The notes under the pieces: model-generated | What the model saw: only the letters and a program-made list of their open reading frames with translations | Database searches by the model: none | What the model was told of the DNA's origin: nothing | Position numbers and translations under genes: made by a program | Assembly: GCA_024404655.1 (NCBI GenBank) | Contig: JAKSPR010000016.1 | Coordinates: forward strand, 1 to 16,722 | Source: Clostridia bacterium | GTDB taxonomy: Bacteria > Bacillota > Clostridia > Oscillospirales > CAG-272 | Direction: 5' to 3' | Length of the DNA: 16,722 bases | Shown here: positions 1 to 7,936 of the stretch, in pieces | Position numbering within the stretch: the stretch's first letter is position 1 | How the letters are laid out: each line of letters begins with the position of its first letter

Positions 1-55
1 GGGCTTGGGAGAGGGGAGAGGGGGCGGCGTGGAGCCCCCTCTCCCTTCTTCCAAT
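1..55. repeat. Left copy of 55-bp terminal inverted repeat
   Basis: These 55 bases are the exact reverse complement of 16668-16722; identity stops at base 56. The repeat contains its own hairpin: a 12-bp perfect stem (14-25 with 34-45) around an 8-base loop. No transposase or integrase lies between the copies, and the window starts and stops exactly at them. I infer a dispersed palindromic intergenic repeat at which the assembly broke, rather than the ends of a 16.7-kb mobile element. Confidence 0.9.
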
Positions 56-65
56 AGTCCCCCCC

Positions 66-94
66 TTGACAAGAATCTTCTTTCGTACTATAAT
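66..94 (+). promoter_or_regulatory. Consensus sigma-A promoter of the feo operon
   Basis: The -35 box TTGACA (66-71) and -10 box TATAAT (89-94) both match the consensus perfectly, with a 17-base spacer. Transcription should begin near 101, leaving a leader of roughly 90 bases before the feoAB start. Confidence 0.9.
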
Positions 95-131
95 TAGTAT
101 ATGGTAACTGAAAATTAGTTTAAGGTAACTG
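92..131 (+). promoter_or_regulatory. Tandem operator-like repeat overlapping feo -10 box and start site
   Basis: Two 19-base units, 92-110 and 113-131, match at 17 of 19 positions with a 21-base period (two helical turns). Each has the form TTAG...GGTAACTG, which resembles DtxR/IdeR-family metal-repressor boxes (TTAGGTTAG-type half-sites) more than a classical Fur box. The first unit begins inside the -10 box and the second covers the early transcribed region, the expected place for a repressor. Iron-dependent repression is an inference from position and from the iron-uptake genes downstream. Confidence 0.55.
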
Positions 132-188
132 CGCCCCCAAAACCCCCAACCCCGGTGCAAAAGCAGAAGGAGAAAACAAAACACCACA

Positions 189-2525
189 ATGACACTTGAT
201 AAACTGCAAGTCGGCAAGGACGCCGTCATCCGCGCAGTCTCCTGCGAGGAATCTCTGCGGAAGCATATCCTCGAAATGGGTCTGACCCCGGGAACGGAGG
301 TCACGCTCATCAAATGCGCTCCCATGGGCGACCCGCTGGAGCTCCGCGTCAGAGACTATGAACTCACCCTGCGTCTGGCAGACGCGGCAAAAATCGAACT
401 GTATGACGTCCACGACGCTCATCCCCATGAATATAAATCCCTCGTCATTCCCCCCATCGACCATCCCGGTGTGGGTGAGGGTACCCATAAGACAGGCGGC
501 GTCATCCCAGAGGGCAAGCCCGTCCGCTTTGCGCTGGCAGGCAACCAGAACTGCGGCAAGACCACCCTGTTCAATCAGCTGACAGGCTCCAACCAGCACG
601 TCGGCAATTTTCCGGGCGTCACCGTAGACCGGAAGGACGGTACCATCCGCGGCTATGCGGACGCCGTCGTCACCGACCTGCCTGGTATTTATTCCCTTTC
701 CCCCTATACGGGAGAGGAGATCGTCACAAGAGATTTCCTGCTGGACGAAAAGCCTGACGGCATCATCAATATCGTCGATGCAACCAATATTGAACGCAAC
801 CTGTATCTGACGCTGCAGATGCTGGAGCTGGGCATTCCCATGGTCCTGGCGCTCAATATGATGGATGAGGTGCGCGTAAACGGCGGCACCGTCAAGTGCA
901 ACGAGCTGGAATCCCTGCTCGGTATCCCCGTCATCCCGATCGCGGCGTCAAAGAATGAGGGTATCGACGAGCTTGCGCAGCACGCCATGCACGTCGCGCG
1001 CTACGGAGAACATCCCGGCCGCGTGGACTTCTGCGCCGACGCAGACGACGAAAGCGGCGCGGTACACCGTGCCATCCATGCCGTCATCCATTTGATCGAG
1101 GACCACGCAAACCGAGCGGAGATCCCCGTCCGCTTTGCAGCGGCAAAGCTCATCGAGGGTGATGAGCCCATGGCAAAGCGTCTCTCCCTTGATACAAACG
1201 AACAGGAAACGCTGGAGCATATCATCAGACAGATGGAAGACGAAAGCGGTGCCGACCGCATGGCAGCCATGGCCGATATGCGTTTCCGTTTCATCAGCGC
1301 TCTGTGCGAAAAGACCGTCGTCAAGCCCCACGAGAGCAAGGAGCGTGTCCGCAGCGAGCGCATCGACCGCATCCTGACCGGCAGATTTACCGCATTCCCA
1401 GCTTTCATCCTCATCATGGCGGCGGTGTTCTTCTTAACCTTCTCCGTCATCGGCAAGATTCTTTCCGACTGGATGGAGATCGGCATTGAAGCGCTCACGG
1501 AGCTTGTCGACCGGGGCTTAACGGCCTACGGCATCAATCCGGTTGTGCACTCCCTTGTCATTGACGGCGTGTTTGCCGGTGTCGGCAGCGTCCTTTCCTT
1601 CCTGCCGATCATCATCATTCTGTTCTTCTTCCTTTCCATTCTGGAGGATTCCGGCTATATGGCCCGCGTCGCCTTTGTCATGGATAAACCGCTGCGCAAG
1701 ATCGGTCTGTCCGGACGAAGCTTCGTGCCGATGCTGGTGGGCTTCGGCTGCTCGGTTCCCGCCATCATGGCGACCCGTACCCTGCCCTCCGACCGTGACC
1801 GGAAAATGACCGTGCTTCTGACGCCCTTTATGAGCTGCTCTGCCAAGCTGCCCATTTATACGCTGTTTGCGGCGGCCTTTTTCCCGGAGCACATGGGCAT
1901 TGTGATGGTTTCCCTATACCTCATCGGTATTCTTGTTGCCGTGATCGCAGCGTCGATTCTGCGTCTGACGGCCTTCCGCGGTGAGCCTGTTCCCTTTGTC
2001 ATGGAGCTTCCCAACTACCGCATGCCGGGCGCAAAGAACGTCTTCCAGTTGATGTGGGAAAAAGCAAAGGACTTCCTGACAAAAGCGTTTACCGTCATTT
2101 TCGTGGCCTCCGTCATCATCTGGTTCTTACAGAGCTTTGACACCCGGCTGAATGTGGTACTCGATTCCGGTGACAGTCTGCTGGCACTCATCGGCGGAAT
2201 CATCGCGCCGCTGTTCAGACCGCTTGGCTTTGCCGACTGGCGCATTTCCACCGCCCTCATCACGGGCTTTACGGCAAAAGAGAGTGTGGTCAGCACGCTG
2301 ACGGTACTTTTAGGCGGTAATGCTGATGCCATCGGCACGCTGTTTACGCCTCTGACAGCCTTTGCGTTCTTAGTGTTCTCTCTGCTCTACACACCCTGTG
2401 TGGCGGCCATTGCAGCCGTCAAGCGGGAAATGGGCGGAAAATACGCGGTCTATGTCTGTGTGATGCAGTGTGTGATTGCGTGGGTCTGTGCAGCGCTGGT
2501 ACACGGTGTGGGCGTTTTATTCTGA
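189..2525 (+). CDS. feoB: FeoA-FeoB fusion ferrous iron transporter
   Basis: Imports Fe2+ across the cytoplasmic membrane, gated by a cytosolic GTPase domain. Residues about 1-75 form a FeoA-type SH3-like domain, here fused to the N-terminus through a linker (about 76-110). The G domain follows, with the G1 P-loop GNQNCGKT (118-125), a GNFPGVTV switch region (139-146), DLPG (163-166) and NMMD (223-226). The membrane core starts near residue 400 and carries the two FeoB gate motifs, GFGCSVPAIMATR (about 520) and SCSAKLP (about 550). At 778 aa it is the expected size for FeoA plus FeoB. The ATG at 189 follows an AAGGAG at 167-172, a rather long gap of 16 bases, but no better in-frame start exists. 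It lies under the consensus promoter and tandem operator, with the FeoB-associated peptide just downstream. Confidence 0.97.
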   Translation: MTLDKLQVGKDAVIRAVSCEESLRKHILEMGLTPGTEVTLIKCAPMGDPLELRVRDYELTLRLADAAKIELYDVHDAHPHEYKSLVIPPIDHPGVGEGTHKTGGVIPEGKPVRFALAGNQNCGKTTLFNQLTGSNQHVGNFPGVTVDRKDGTIRGYADAVVTDLPGIYSLSPYTGEEIVTRDFLLDEKPDGIINIVDATNIERNLYLTLQMLELGIPMVLALNMMDEVRVNGGTVKCNELESLLGIPVIPIAASKNEGIDELAQHAMHVARYGEHPGRVDFCADADDESGAVHRAIHAVIHLIEDHANRAEIPVRFAAAKLIEGDEPMAKRLSLDTNEQETLEHIIRQMEDESGADRMAAMADMRFRFISALCEKTVVKPHESKERVRSERIDRILTGRFTAFPAFILIMAAVFFLTFSVIGKILSDWMEIGIEALTELVDRGLTAYGINPVVHSLVIDGVFAGVGSVLSFLPIIIILFFFLSILEDSGYMARVAFVMDKPLRKIGLSGRSFVPMLVGFGCSVPAIMATRTLPSDRDRKMTVLLTPFMSCSAKLPIYTLFAAAFFPEHMGIVMVSLYLIGILVAVIAASILRLTAFRGEPVPFVMELPNYRMPGAKNVFQLMWEKAKDFLTKAFTVIFVASVIIWFLQSFDTRLNVVLDSGDSLLALIGGIIAPLFRPLGFADWRISTALITGFTAKESVVSTLTVLLGGNADAIGTLFTPLTAFAFLVFSLLYTPCVAAIAAVKREMGGKYAVYVCVMQCVIAWVCAALVHGVGVLF

Positions 2526-2555
2526 TCTGATTCTTTTTGAAAGGCGGTAAGGATT

Positions 2556-2813
2556 GTGGGCAATATGAATCTGGCGACCTGGATCGTGCTTGCGGTCCTT
2601 GCGGTCTGGTTTATTGCGGCTGTTATCTATATGTTCCGTGTGCGGAAGCGGGGCGGGTGTGGGTCCTGCGGGGGCTCTTCCTGCGGGAGTTCTTCCTGTG
2701 GAAACTCTTCCTTCGGAAACCCTTCCTTCGGAAGCTGTGCATCCTGTTCTTCTTGTTCCGGATGTTCCGGCTGCGGGAAGCACAAAGCGGGAAAAGGGAA
2801 AGAGTTATTGTGA
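2556..2813 (+). CDS. FeoB-associated Cys-rich membrane protein
   Basis: Small protein (85 aa from GTG at 2556, or 82 aa from ATG at 2565) encoded 30 bases after feoB. It has one N-terminal membrane helix (about residues 5-27), a short basic stretch (RVRKRG), then a tail of Cys, Gly and Ser. This is the layout of the FeoB-associated Cys-rich family (PF12669), small proteins found next to feoB whose exact role is not settled; the Cys tail may handle iron at the inner face. An AAGGCGG at 2541-2547 is well spaced for the GTG; GTAAGGA at 2546-2552 would suit the ATG. The tail contains four 15-bp tandem units encoding SCGS/SCGN/SFGN/SFGS, so two units have Phe where Cys is expected. Confidence 0.85.
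   Translation: MGNMNLATWIVLAVLAVWFIAAVIYMFRVRKRGGCGSCGGSSCGSSSCGNSSFGNPSFGSCASCSSCSGCSGCGKHKAGKGKELL
2676..2735 (+). repeat. Four 15-bp tandem repeats inside the Cys-rich gene
   Basis: Units begin at 2676, 2691, 2706 and 2721, each of the form YCTTCCTKYGGRARY, and encode SSCGS, SSCGN, SSFGN and PSFGS. The period is a whole number of codons, so copy number can change without breaking the frame. Confidence 0.85.
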
Positions 2814-2830
2814 TGGTGGTGTCGGAGTAT

Positions 2831-3060
2831 CTGCCCTCGGCTTGATTTTGGTTTTCGTCCGGCTTTTTGGGGGTGACCGGCAAGGGCTTGGCGGTCGCCC
2901 TTGCATGTTTCGCAGAGTTTTCTAACCTTACTATCATGAATCTTTTTATTTTTAATTGAGCTGCTGCCGGGGTTCTGCCCTCGGCTTGATTTTGGTTTTC
3001 GTCCGGCTTTTTGAGGGTGACCGGCAAGGGCTTTGCGGTCGCCCTTGCATGCTTCGCATA
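2831..3060. repeat. Tandem 144-bp intergenic repeat, two copies
   Basis: The 86-base stretch 2831-2916 recurs at 2975-3060 with about four mismatches, an offset of 144. Similarity continues weakly into the AT-rich sequence between the copies and into the start of the terminator at 3097, so a whole unit of about 144 bases seems duplicated. Each copy holds a hairpin, GCAAGGGC (2880-2887; 3024-3031) pairing with GCCCTTGC (2897-2904; 3041-3048). No credible gene is encoded on either strand. This looks like a dispersed clostridial palindromic intergenic repeat in the 3' untranslated region of the feo operon. Confidence 0.85.
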
Positions 3061-3096
3061 CCCCCAATCTTAATGCTGATTGATTTTTGAGTTTTT

Positions 3097-3130
3097 GAAC
3101 TGCTGTCAGGGATGACGGCGGTTCTTTTTA
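3097..3130 (+). terminator. Rho-independent terminator of the feo operon
   Basis: A 12-bp stem (3097-3108 with 3113-3124, two G-T wobbles) around a GGGA loop is followed by TTTTTA. It would end the feo transcript after a 3' untranslated region of about 280 bases containing the tandem repeat. Confidence 0.85.
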
Positions 3131-3260
3131 TTGGGAGGATATGCCCACATGCAGAACAGCGGGCTTTCGTGGGGCGAGGTGCTGCTGCCGGGGATTTGGG
3201 CTTTCTATGCCGCAAAACCGAAAAATCAACGACAAAACCACACGGATTTTGTAAAAGCAC

Positions 3261-3289
3261 TTTTCAAGGCGGGGGATCCATGCTATAAT
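3261..3289 (+). promoter_or_regulatory. Extended -10 promoter for the beta-helix lipoprotein gene
   Basis: A TGC-TATAAT extended -10 (TATAAT at 3284-3289) has a weak -35, TTTTCA (3261-3266), at 17 bases. It sits about 30 bases before the lipoprotein start codon and after the feo terminator, which supports independent transcription and the start at 3320. Confidence 0.7.
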
Positions 3290-3319
3290 AGACAAAATCA
3301 AACCCGGAGAAAGGAACCT

Positions 3320-6300
3320 ATGAATATGAAATTTTTACCGAAATTCATGCTTCTGGCTCTGCTGATCCTCTCGGTCTTCCTATTCTGCGCCTGCGACAGC
3401 TCGGCGGAGAAACCGGAAGCCGGAACAGGAGAAGCGGGTCTTACCGAAAACGCGGACGGCACGCTGACGCTGACCGTTCCGACGGCGGGCGGTGCTGTCT
3501 CTGTGACTGTGGAGCGCCGTGCGGCGGACGCTTTTGCCGGCTACACCGTCATCCGTCCCGATCAGGCATCGGAGGGTGAGATCGCCGGAGCAAAAGCGAT
3601 CTACAATGCGGCGGGCACTCTTGCCAGCCTCTCCCTCTCCACCGACTGGGTCAACCGCGGTGAAGAAGTCCCGGCAGACGGCACGGAGTTCGTCGTGGGT
3701 CTTACCAACCGTCCCGGCACGCCCTCTGATCTGCGCAGTCACGATTATGCCATTCTCGCATCCGGCAGCCGTATTCTCATCTGCGGCGGCTCCGGCGCGG
3801 CAAGCGAGGAAGCGGCAAATCTCTTTGCGTCCTACTTTGTCGATACCGAAACCGGCAGCATTCTCGTCCCCACGGGTGACGGATTGCGTGTGAACGGCTC
3901 CTATCTCTGCAATGTACTGAATGTCAACGGCACGCCTCTTGCCGACTACAGCGTCACCTTGGACCGTGCCGAGCTGAAAAATGCCAAGCCCGCCATTGAG
4001 CGCTTTGTCAGTGACACGACGGGGCTTGTCATGAACGGAAAATCCGACCGGAAGATCATTCTTACCATCGGGGAGACCGACGCTCTCTGCGAGATCCGCC
4101 CCGAAGGCAATGATCTGCGCGTCGTCTGCACCGCAGAAAATGCCGGACTTGCCGCGCGGTACTTCATTTCCGCAGTGACCGCCGCAGGCGCGATTTCCCC
4201 CGACAAGACGGCACAGACCGCGGATATCACCCTCTCCGCCTCTGCCCTGACCCCCGACAGCCTTGCAAAGGCCGAGCCTGTCCGCATCTTCGTTGCGCCC
4301 GACGGAAATGACGAGACCGGAAACGGTTCCATGGAAGCGCCCTATGCCACCCTGTCCGCTGCCAGGGAGCGTGCACGCATCCTCGGCGGCCAGAATCTCG
4401 CCCCCGTCGAGATCAGCCTGCGAGGCGGCGACTACTACTTCACATCCGGTGTGAACTTTGACGAGACCGATTCCGGTTCTCCCTATCTGCCGCTGACCAT
4501 CGCCGCTTACAACGGCGAAAAAGTCCGCTTCTTCGGCGGCATCCATCTGGATGCTTCCCGTGCGGTTCCCGCAGCAGATGCGGAGATCGTTGGACGCGTG
4601 CTGGACGGCGACACCGCGGCAAAGCTCATGCAGATCGATCTTTCCGACCTCGTTGAGAACTTCCCCGCCTTCTATTCCTACGGTCACACCGAGGACAACG
4701 CGAATATGCCCATGGAGGTCTACATCGGCGGCGCGGCGCTGAACCGTTCCCGCTACCCCAACAACATCCCCGGCTCCGCTTATCTGCGCACGGATTCCAA
4801 CGTCATTTCCAATTCCGACGGTACCAAGACCATCACGCTGGGCCGTGACGCCATTGAGCATATCGCCCTCTGGTCCGACAAGGCGACCGAGGACCTCTAT
4901 CTCTTCGGCTTCCTTTCCTGGGACTGGTCGAATGAGACCTACGACGCATCCATGACTGACCTTGAGCATGGTACCGTCCGTCTGCCCGGCGGCCTCAACA
5001 ACTACTTCAATTCCATCACCGGCGGCACCCGCTACTACTTCTTCAACCTCCCCGAGGAAATCGACATGCCGGGCGAATGTTTTGTGGATCACAAGAACCG
5101 CATCGTCTACTTCTGCCCGCCGGAGAACATGGACACCGCGGAAATGTATGTCAGTACCCTGACCGACACCATGCTGAAATTCGACGGCACCAACCATGTG
5201 GTCGTGGAGGGCATCGAATTCCTCTACACCCGCGGCAAGGCTATCGAGGCCTCCGGATGTACGGATTTCACGTTCAGAAACTGTGATGTCATGCACACCT
5301 CTTCCAACGCCGGTTCCTTTAACGGCACCAATATCACCGTTTCCGGCTGCCACGTTTATGATACCTCCTCCGGCGGCTTCAATGTGGGCGGCGGAGACCG
5401 TGCGACCCTCACCTCTTCCCACAACCTTGTGGAGAACTGTGAGATCCACTCCGTCAACCGCGACCAGAGCACCTACAAGCCCGCAGTCCTTGCAAACGCC
5501 TTTGATATGACGGTGAAGAACAATCTGTTCTATGACGGCGTTCACGAAATGGTCCACGTCGGCAATAACGATATCATCATTGAGTACAATGAATTCTATA
5601 ACTGCGTCACCGAATCCTCCGATATGGGTGCGATCTACTTCGGACGCGATCCCGCTCTCATGGGTACGGTCATCCGTTATAACTACTTCCACGATATCGG
5701 CAACCCCTACGGCGGTGTCGGTCAGCAGTCCATCTTCATCGACGACGGCAACAACGGTGCTGACATCTACGGCAACCTGTTTGTACGCGGTACGGTGGAC
5801 GATGCGCCCATCAAGACCCACGGCGCGCAGTTCTCGCAGATGAAATACAACATCTTCGTCGATGCGCCCGCCGCCTACCGCAATACCGACTGGTGCAACG
5901 CCCGCAACGAGGCCTCCCAGAAGCGCTGGATGATGTGGCTCTTTGACCGCGACGGTTCCGGTCACAACATTCTTTCCAAGATTCAGAGTGCCAACTACGA
6001 CAGCCCCGCATGGCATGAGCACTACGACGGAACGATCTGGGGTCAGCTCTACGAGCATATCGACGCCGAAAAGATCGCGGACTACACTGCCATGGAGCAG
6101 ACCGAGTTTGAAAAGTACATGGAGAAGATCGCACCGCAGAAGACGAACATCCTCTCCGAGAACATCATGGTGAACATCAAGGCAGGACCCAAGTTCACCT
6201 ACATCGGCGGCAAGTGCGTCTATGAAAACAACTTTGTCACCGATGATACTTCGATCTTCAAAGCCTACGGCACAGACTTCACCCTGACCGATGAAGCACT

Positions 6301-6370
6301 TGCCGAAATCAGAGAAACCATTCCCGGTTTTGAGCAGATTCCGCTGGACAAGATCGGACCGCAGAAGTAA
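3320..6370 (+). CDS. Secreted lipoprotein with right-handed beta-helix, GH141-like
   Basis: A 1016-aa surface lipoprotein, probably acting on plant or host polysaccharide. Start chosen at ATG 3320: it follows GGAGAAAGGA, has a promoter just upstream, and gives a clean lipoprotein signal (membrane segment 10-22, lipidated Cys25 in LFCAC). Residues about 40-310 look like repeated alpha/beta accessory domains of the kind found N-terminal to glycosidases (EFVVGLTNRP at 123-132, ILICGGSGAASEEA at 152-165). From about 320 (VAPDGNDETGNGSMEAPYATL) runs a parallel beta-helix. The motif SSDMGAIYFGRD (766-777) and, about 40 residues later, SIFIDDG (804-810) resemble conserved acidic sites of GH141-type enzymes, so D768 and D808/D809 are candidate catalytic residues. 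Family assignment is from recalled motifs; other beta-helix hydrolases or lyases are possible, and the substrate is unknown. Confidence 0.85.
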   Translation: MNMKFLPKFMLLALLILSVFLFCACDSSAEKPEAGTGEAGLTENADGTLTLTVPTAGGAVSVTVERRAADAFAGYTVIRPDQASEGEIAGAKAIYNAAGTLASLSLSTDWVNRGEEVPADGTEFVVGLTNRPGTPSDLRSHDYAILASGSRILICGGSGAASEEAANLFASYFVDTETGSILVPTGDGLRVNGSYLCNVLNVNGTPLADYSVTLDRAELKNAKPAIERFVSDTTGLVMNGKSDRKIILTIGETDALCEIRPEGNDLRVVCTAENAGLAARYFISAVTAAGAISPDKTAQTADITLSASALTPDSLAKAEPVRIFVAPDGNDETGNGSMEAPYATLSAARERARILGGQNLAPVEISLRGGDYYFTSGVNFDETDSGSPYLPLTIAAYNGEKVRFFGGIHLDASRAVPAADAEIVGRVLDGDTAAKLMQIDLSDLVENFPAFYSYGHTEDNANMPMEVYIGGAALNRSRYPNNIPGSAYLRTDSNVISNSDGTKTITLGRDAIEHIALWSDKATEDLYLFGFLSWDWSNETYDASMTDLEHGTVRLPGGLNNYFNSITGGTRYYFFNLPEEIDMPGECFVDHKNRIVYFCPPENMDTAEMYVSTLTDTMLKFDGTNHVVVEGIEFLYTRGKAIEASGCTDFTFRNCDVMHTSSNAGSFNGTNITVSGCHVYDTSSGGFNVGGGDRATLTSSHNLVENCEIHSVNRDQSTYKPAVLANAFDMTVKNNLFYDGVHEMVHVGNNDIIIEYNEFYNCVTESSDMGAIYFGRDPALMGTVIRYNYFHDIGNPYGGVGQQSIFIDDGNNGADIYGNLFVRGTVDDAPIKTHGAQFSQMKYNIFVDAPAAYRNTDWCNARNEASQKRWMMWLFDRDGSGHNILSKIQSANYDSPAWHEHYDGTIWGQLYEHIDAEKIADYTAMEQTEFEKYMEKIAPQKTNILSENIMVNIKAGPKFTYIGGKCVYENNFVTDDTSIFKAYGTDFTLTDEALAEIRETIPGFEQIPLDKIGPQK

Positions 6371-6388
6371 ACAGATTCTGATCGTCAC

Positions 6389-6428
6389 GGAGGACGGGGA
6401 GCACCATCTGCTCCCCGTCCTCCCCTTT
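6389..6428 (+). terminator. Strong hairpin terminator after the beta-helix gene
   Basis: A perfect 15-bp GC-rich stem (6389-6403 with 6409-6423) closes a 5-base loop, 18 bases after the stop codon. The following tract is only CCCTTTGTG, so termination relies mainly on the stem. Confidence 0.75.
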
Positions 6429-6527
6429 GTGTCACATCTTCCCCTCCCGCATAGAATGGGTAAAGGAACGGGGAAATGCTTTCGGGCACGGAACCTTCCG
6501 AACTTTACAATACGGGAGGAGCCCTCT

Positions 6528-6656
6528 ATGAACTGCATCTGCAATCTGTTTGACGGCGACAACATGTGGTGGATCATCATCCTGATCCTGCTCATCCTGT
6601 TCTGCAACGCAGGAAACGGCAGTGACTGCGGCTGCGGCTGCCAGAGATGCCGCTGA
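6528..6656 (+). CDS. 42-aa Cys-rich single-pass membrane peptide
   Basis: Short ORF with an excellent ribosome binding site (GGGAGGA at 6514-6520, 7 bases before the ATG) and a terminator 26 bases after its stop. The product is MNCICNLFDGDN, then a hydrophobic segment WWIIILILLILF (about 14-25), then a Gly/Cys tail (CNAGNGSDCGCGCQRC) with seven Cys in total. I do not recognise a named family; it resembles the tiny YjcZ-like and Cys-rich membrane peptides scattered through clostridial genomes. The Cys-rich tail could bind metal. It echoes the design of the FeoB-associated protein earlier in the window, but there is no sign that they share a role. Confidence 0.7.
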   Translation: MNCICNLFDGDNMWWIIILILLILFCNAGNGSDCGCGCQRCR

Positions 6657-6682
6657 ACGTTCAGAATATCCACACTTTGACA

Positions 6683-6717
6683 AAAAATGGTGCCGCACTG
6701 CGTGCGGCACCATTTTT
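6683..6717. terminator. Bidirectional terminator
   Basis: A perfect 15-bp stem (6683-6697 with 6703-6717) around a 5-base loop has A-runs on one side and T-runs on the other, so it works in both directions. It would end the small Cys-rich gene on the plus strand and the esterase operon on the minus strand, whose stop codon lies 18 bases away. Confidence 0.92.
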
Positions 6718-6735
6718 GATCGTATAGGTTTATGT

Positions 6736-7893
6736 TTACCAGCTCTTATGGCGGAAGAAATGACCGGAGAGGAACGTAAGGTACTGATTCCAGTCTTCAC
6801 GGGAATAGAAATGCGTACCGGGTCTGACGTGATAGTGTACTTTTCCGCCTTCAAAAATGAAGGATTCTCCGGCGGCAGGATAGCGTTCTGCCGTCAGGCC
6901 GTTGTCGAAATCAATTTCGTCAAGGGCGGGAATTTTTCCGGTCTCAAGGAGACGATAGACGCGGTTGGTGATGGCTGCGGTCATGAACTCGCAGGCGGGG
7001 TCCGCCCAGGTATCTTCCCATGCGGAGCCGATGCACAGCAGGCGGGGTGCGATCAGCGCGGTCAGATAGTGCTGGTCAAAGGGCATATCATATTCGCGCT
7101 CTGCATAGTTTTTATAGGTGGGGCAGAACCAGTAGGGGAAAACCTTCGTGATGACCTGCACACGCTCACCGGTCTTGTCTCTTGTGATGGCGGCGCCGGA
7201 GCAGCCGGAATCGTTGGAGCAGCCTGCGGCAAAGCGCTCATCCATGGCAGCGGCAAGAAGCGCCGTTTTGCCAAGACGGGAATGTCCTGCTACCGCGATC
7301 TTGGAGGTGTCGATATCATCGCGGGTCATGAGCACGTCAAGCAGTCTGGAAGCAGCGAAAGCCCACATCGCCAGCTTGCCCCATGCGTGAGGCTCGCGGT
7401 CGCCCTCGTTGCCGGGATACATGGCTGCAATGCCGTTTGTGAAGTCGCCGTTGTCGCTGGTGACGTCTTCATAGTAGATCTGGGCAGCTGCATAGCCTGC
7501 GTCCGTGATCTCTTCCAGCGGGAAATACTTGTCGGGGACAAGGGGTCTGAAATTCAGATGGATGACGACAGGCGGCTTCTTTCCGCCTCTCGGATGCTTC
7601 GGCAGGAACAGGCAGGCCGGGAAAGACCATTCTCCGCGGGGCGTGGTGAAGGTGACGTTGAAATATTCTCCGCGCACCTTGCCTGCGCACATATTGTCGT
7701 CTGGCTTCTGGGTCTCAACGGCATGGACATCCACGGGCGCTTCGGGCATATAGCCGTATTCCTCCCGGCAGATGATCTCCCGCAGCTCGGCGCGGCGGGC
7801 GTCCCAGAGCTCCTTTGTGACAGGCTGACCGTTTTCCATTGTGAAAAGATCGGGCAGTCTGCGGCGTTCGATTTCGTTTTTCAGAAGCTGCAT
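6736..7893 (-). CDS. CE15-like alpha/beta-hydrolase carbohydrate esterase
   Basis: A 385-aa alpha/beta hydrolase. The nucleophile elbow GHSRLGK (203-209) places Ser205 followed by Arg206, as in CE15 glucuronoyl esterases (G-C/H-S-R-x-G-K) and their bacterial relatives; CSNDSGCSGAAITR (225-238) and ALIAPRLLC (279-287) are also typical. An acidic residue around WEDTWADP (292-299) and His361 in RPGTHFY complete a likely triad. CE15 enzymes cleave esters linking glucuronic acid in xylan to lignin alcohols, but this sub-branch could act on other esters. No signal peptide is seen, so it probably acts in the cytoplasm on imported material, unusual for lignin-linked substrates. The start at 7893 follows AGGAGG by 10 bases; a longer reading to 8073 would overlap the upstream gene. 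It lies 43 bases after the ABM gene, in the same operon. Confidence 0.85.
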   Translation of the reverse strand: MQLLKNEIERRRLPDLFTMENGQPVTKELWDARRAELREIICREEYGYMPEAPVDVHAVETQKPDDNMCAGKVRGEYFNVTFTTPRGEWSFPACLFLPKHPRGGKKPPVVIHLNFRPLVPDKYFPLEEITDAGYAAAQIYYEDVTSDNGDFTNGIAAMYPGNEGDREPHAWGKLAMWAFAASRLLDVLMTRDDIDTSKIAVAGHSRLGKTALLAAAMDERFAAGCSNDSGCSGAAITRDKTGERVQVITKVFPYWFCPTYKNYAEREYDMPFDQHYLTALIAPRLLCIGSAWEDTWADPACEFMTAAITNRVYRLLETGKIPALDEIDFDNGLTAERYPAAGESFIFEGGKVHYHVRPGTHFYSREDWNQYLTFLSGHFFRHKSW

Positions 7894-7936
7894 ATTTTTA
7901 ATGCCTCCTATGTTTGGGTGATTATGAATCCCGGAA

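Noticed and set aside
2831..3060. Possible CRISPR-like direct repeats
   Set aside because: Only two long copies (86 bases) with mismatches and a related, not unique, intervening sequence; no cas genes in the window.
2623..3067. Minus-strand frames encoding repeated KGDRKALAGHPQKAGRKPKSSRG-like peptides
   Set aside because: The peptide repetition only reflects the tandem DNA repeat; frames shift between copies and lack ribosome binding sites.
3131..3319. N-terminal extension of the beta-helix lipoprotein (TTG at 3131 or ATG at 3149, the latter with GGGAGG 10 bases upstream)
   Set aside because: The extension lies directly after the feo terminator, contains the TATAAT at 3284 and would bury the lipoprotein signal 60 residues inside the protein. 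ATG 3320 has a good ribosome binding site and gives a proper signal peptide.
3380..6673. 1097-codon open frame on the minus strand
   Set aside because: It is the antisense shadow of the beta-helix gene. It has no ribosome binding site, is repetitive in Val/Gly/Asp as expected for reverse-complemented GC-rich coding DNA, and matches no family.
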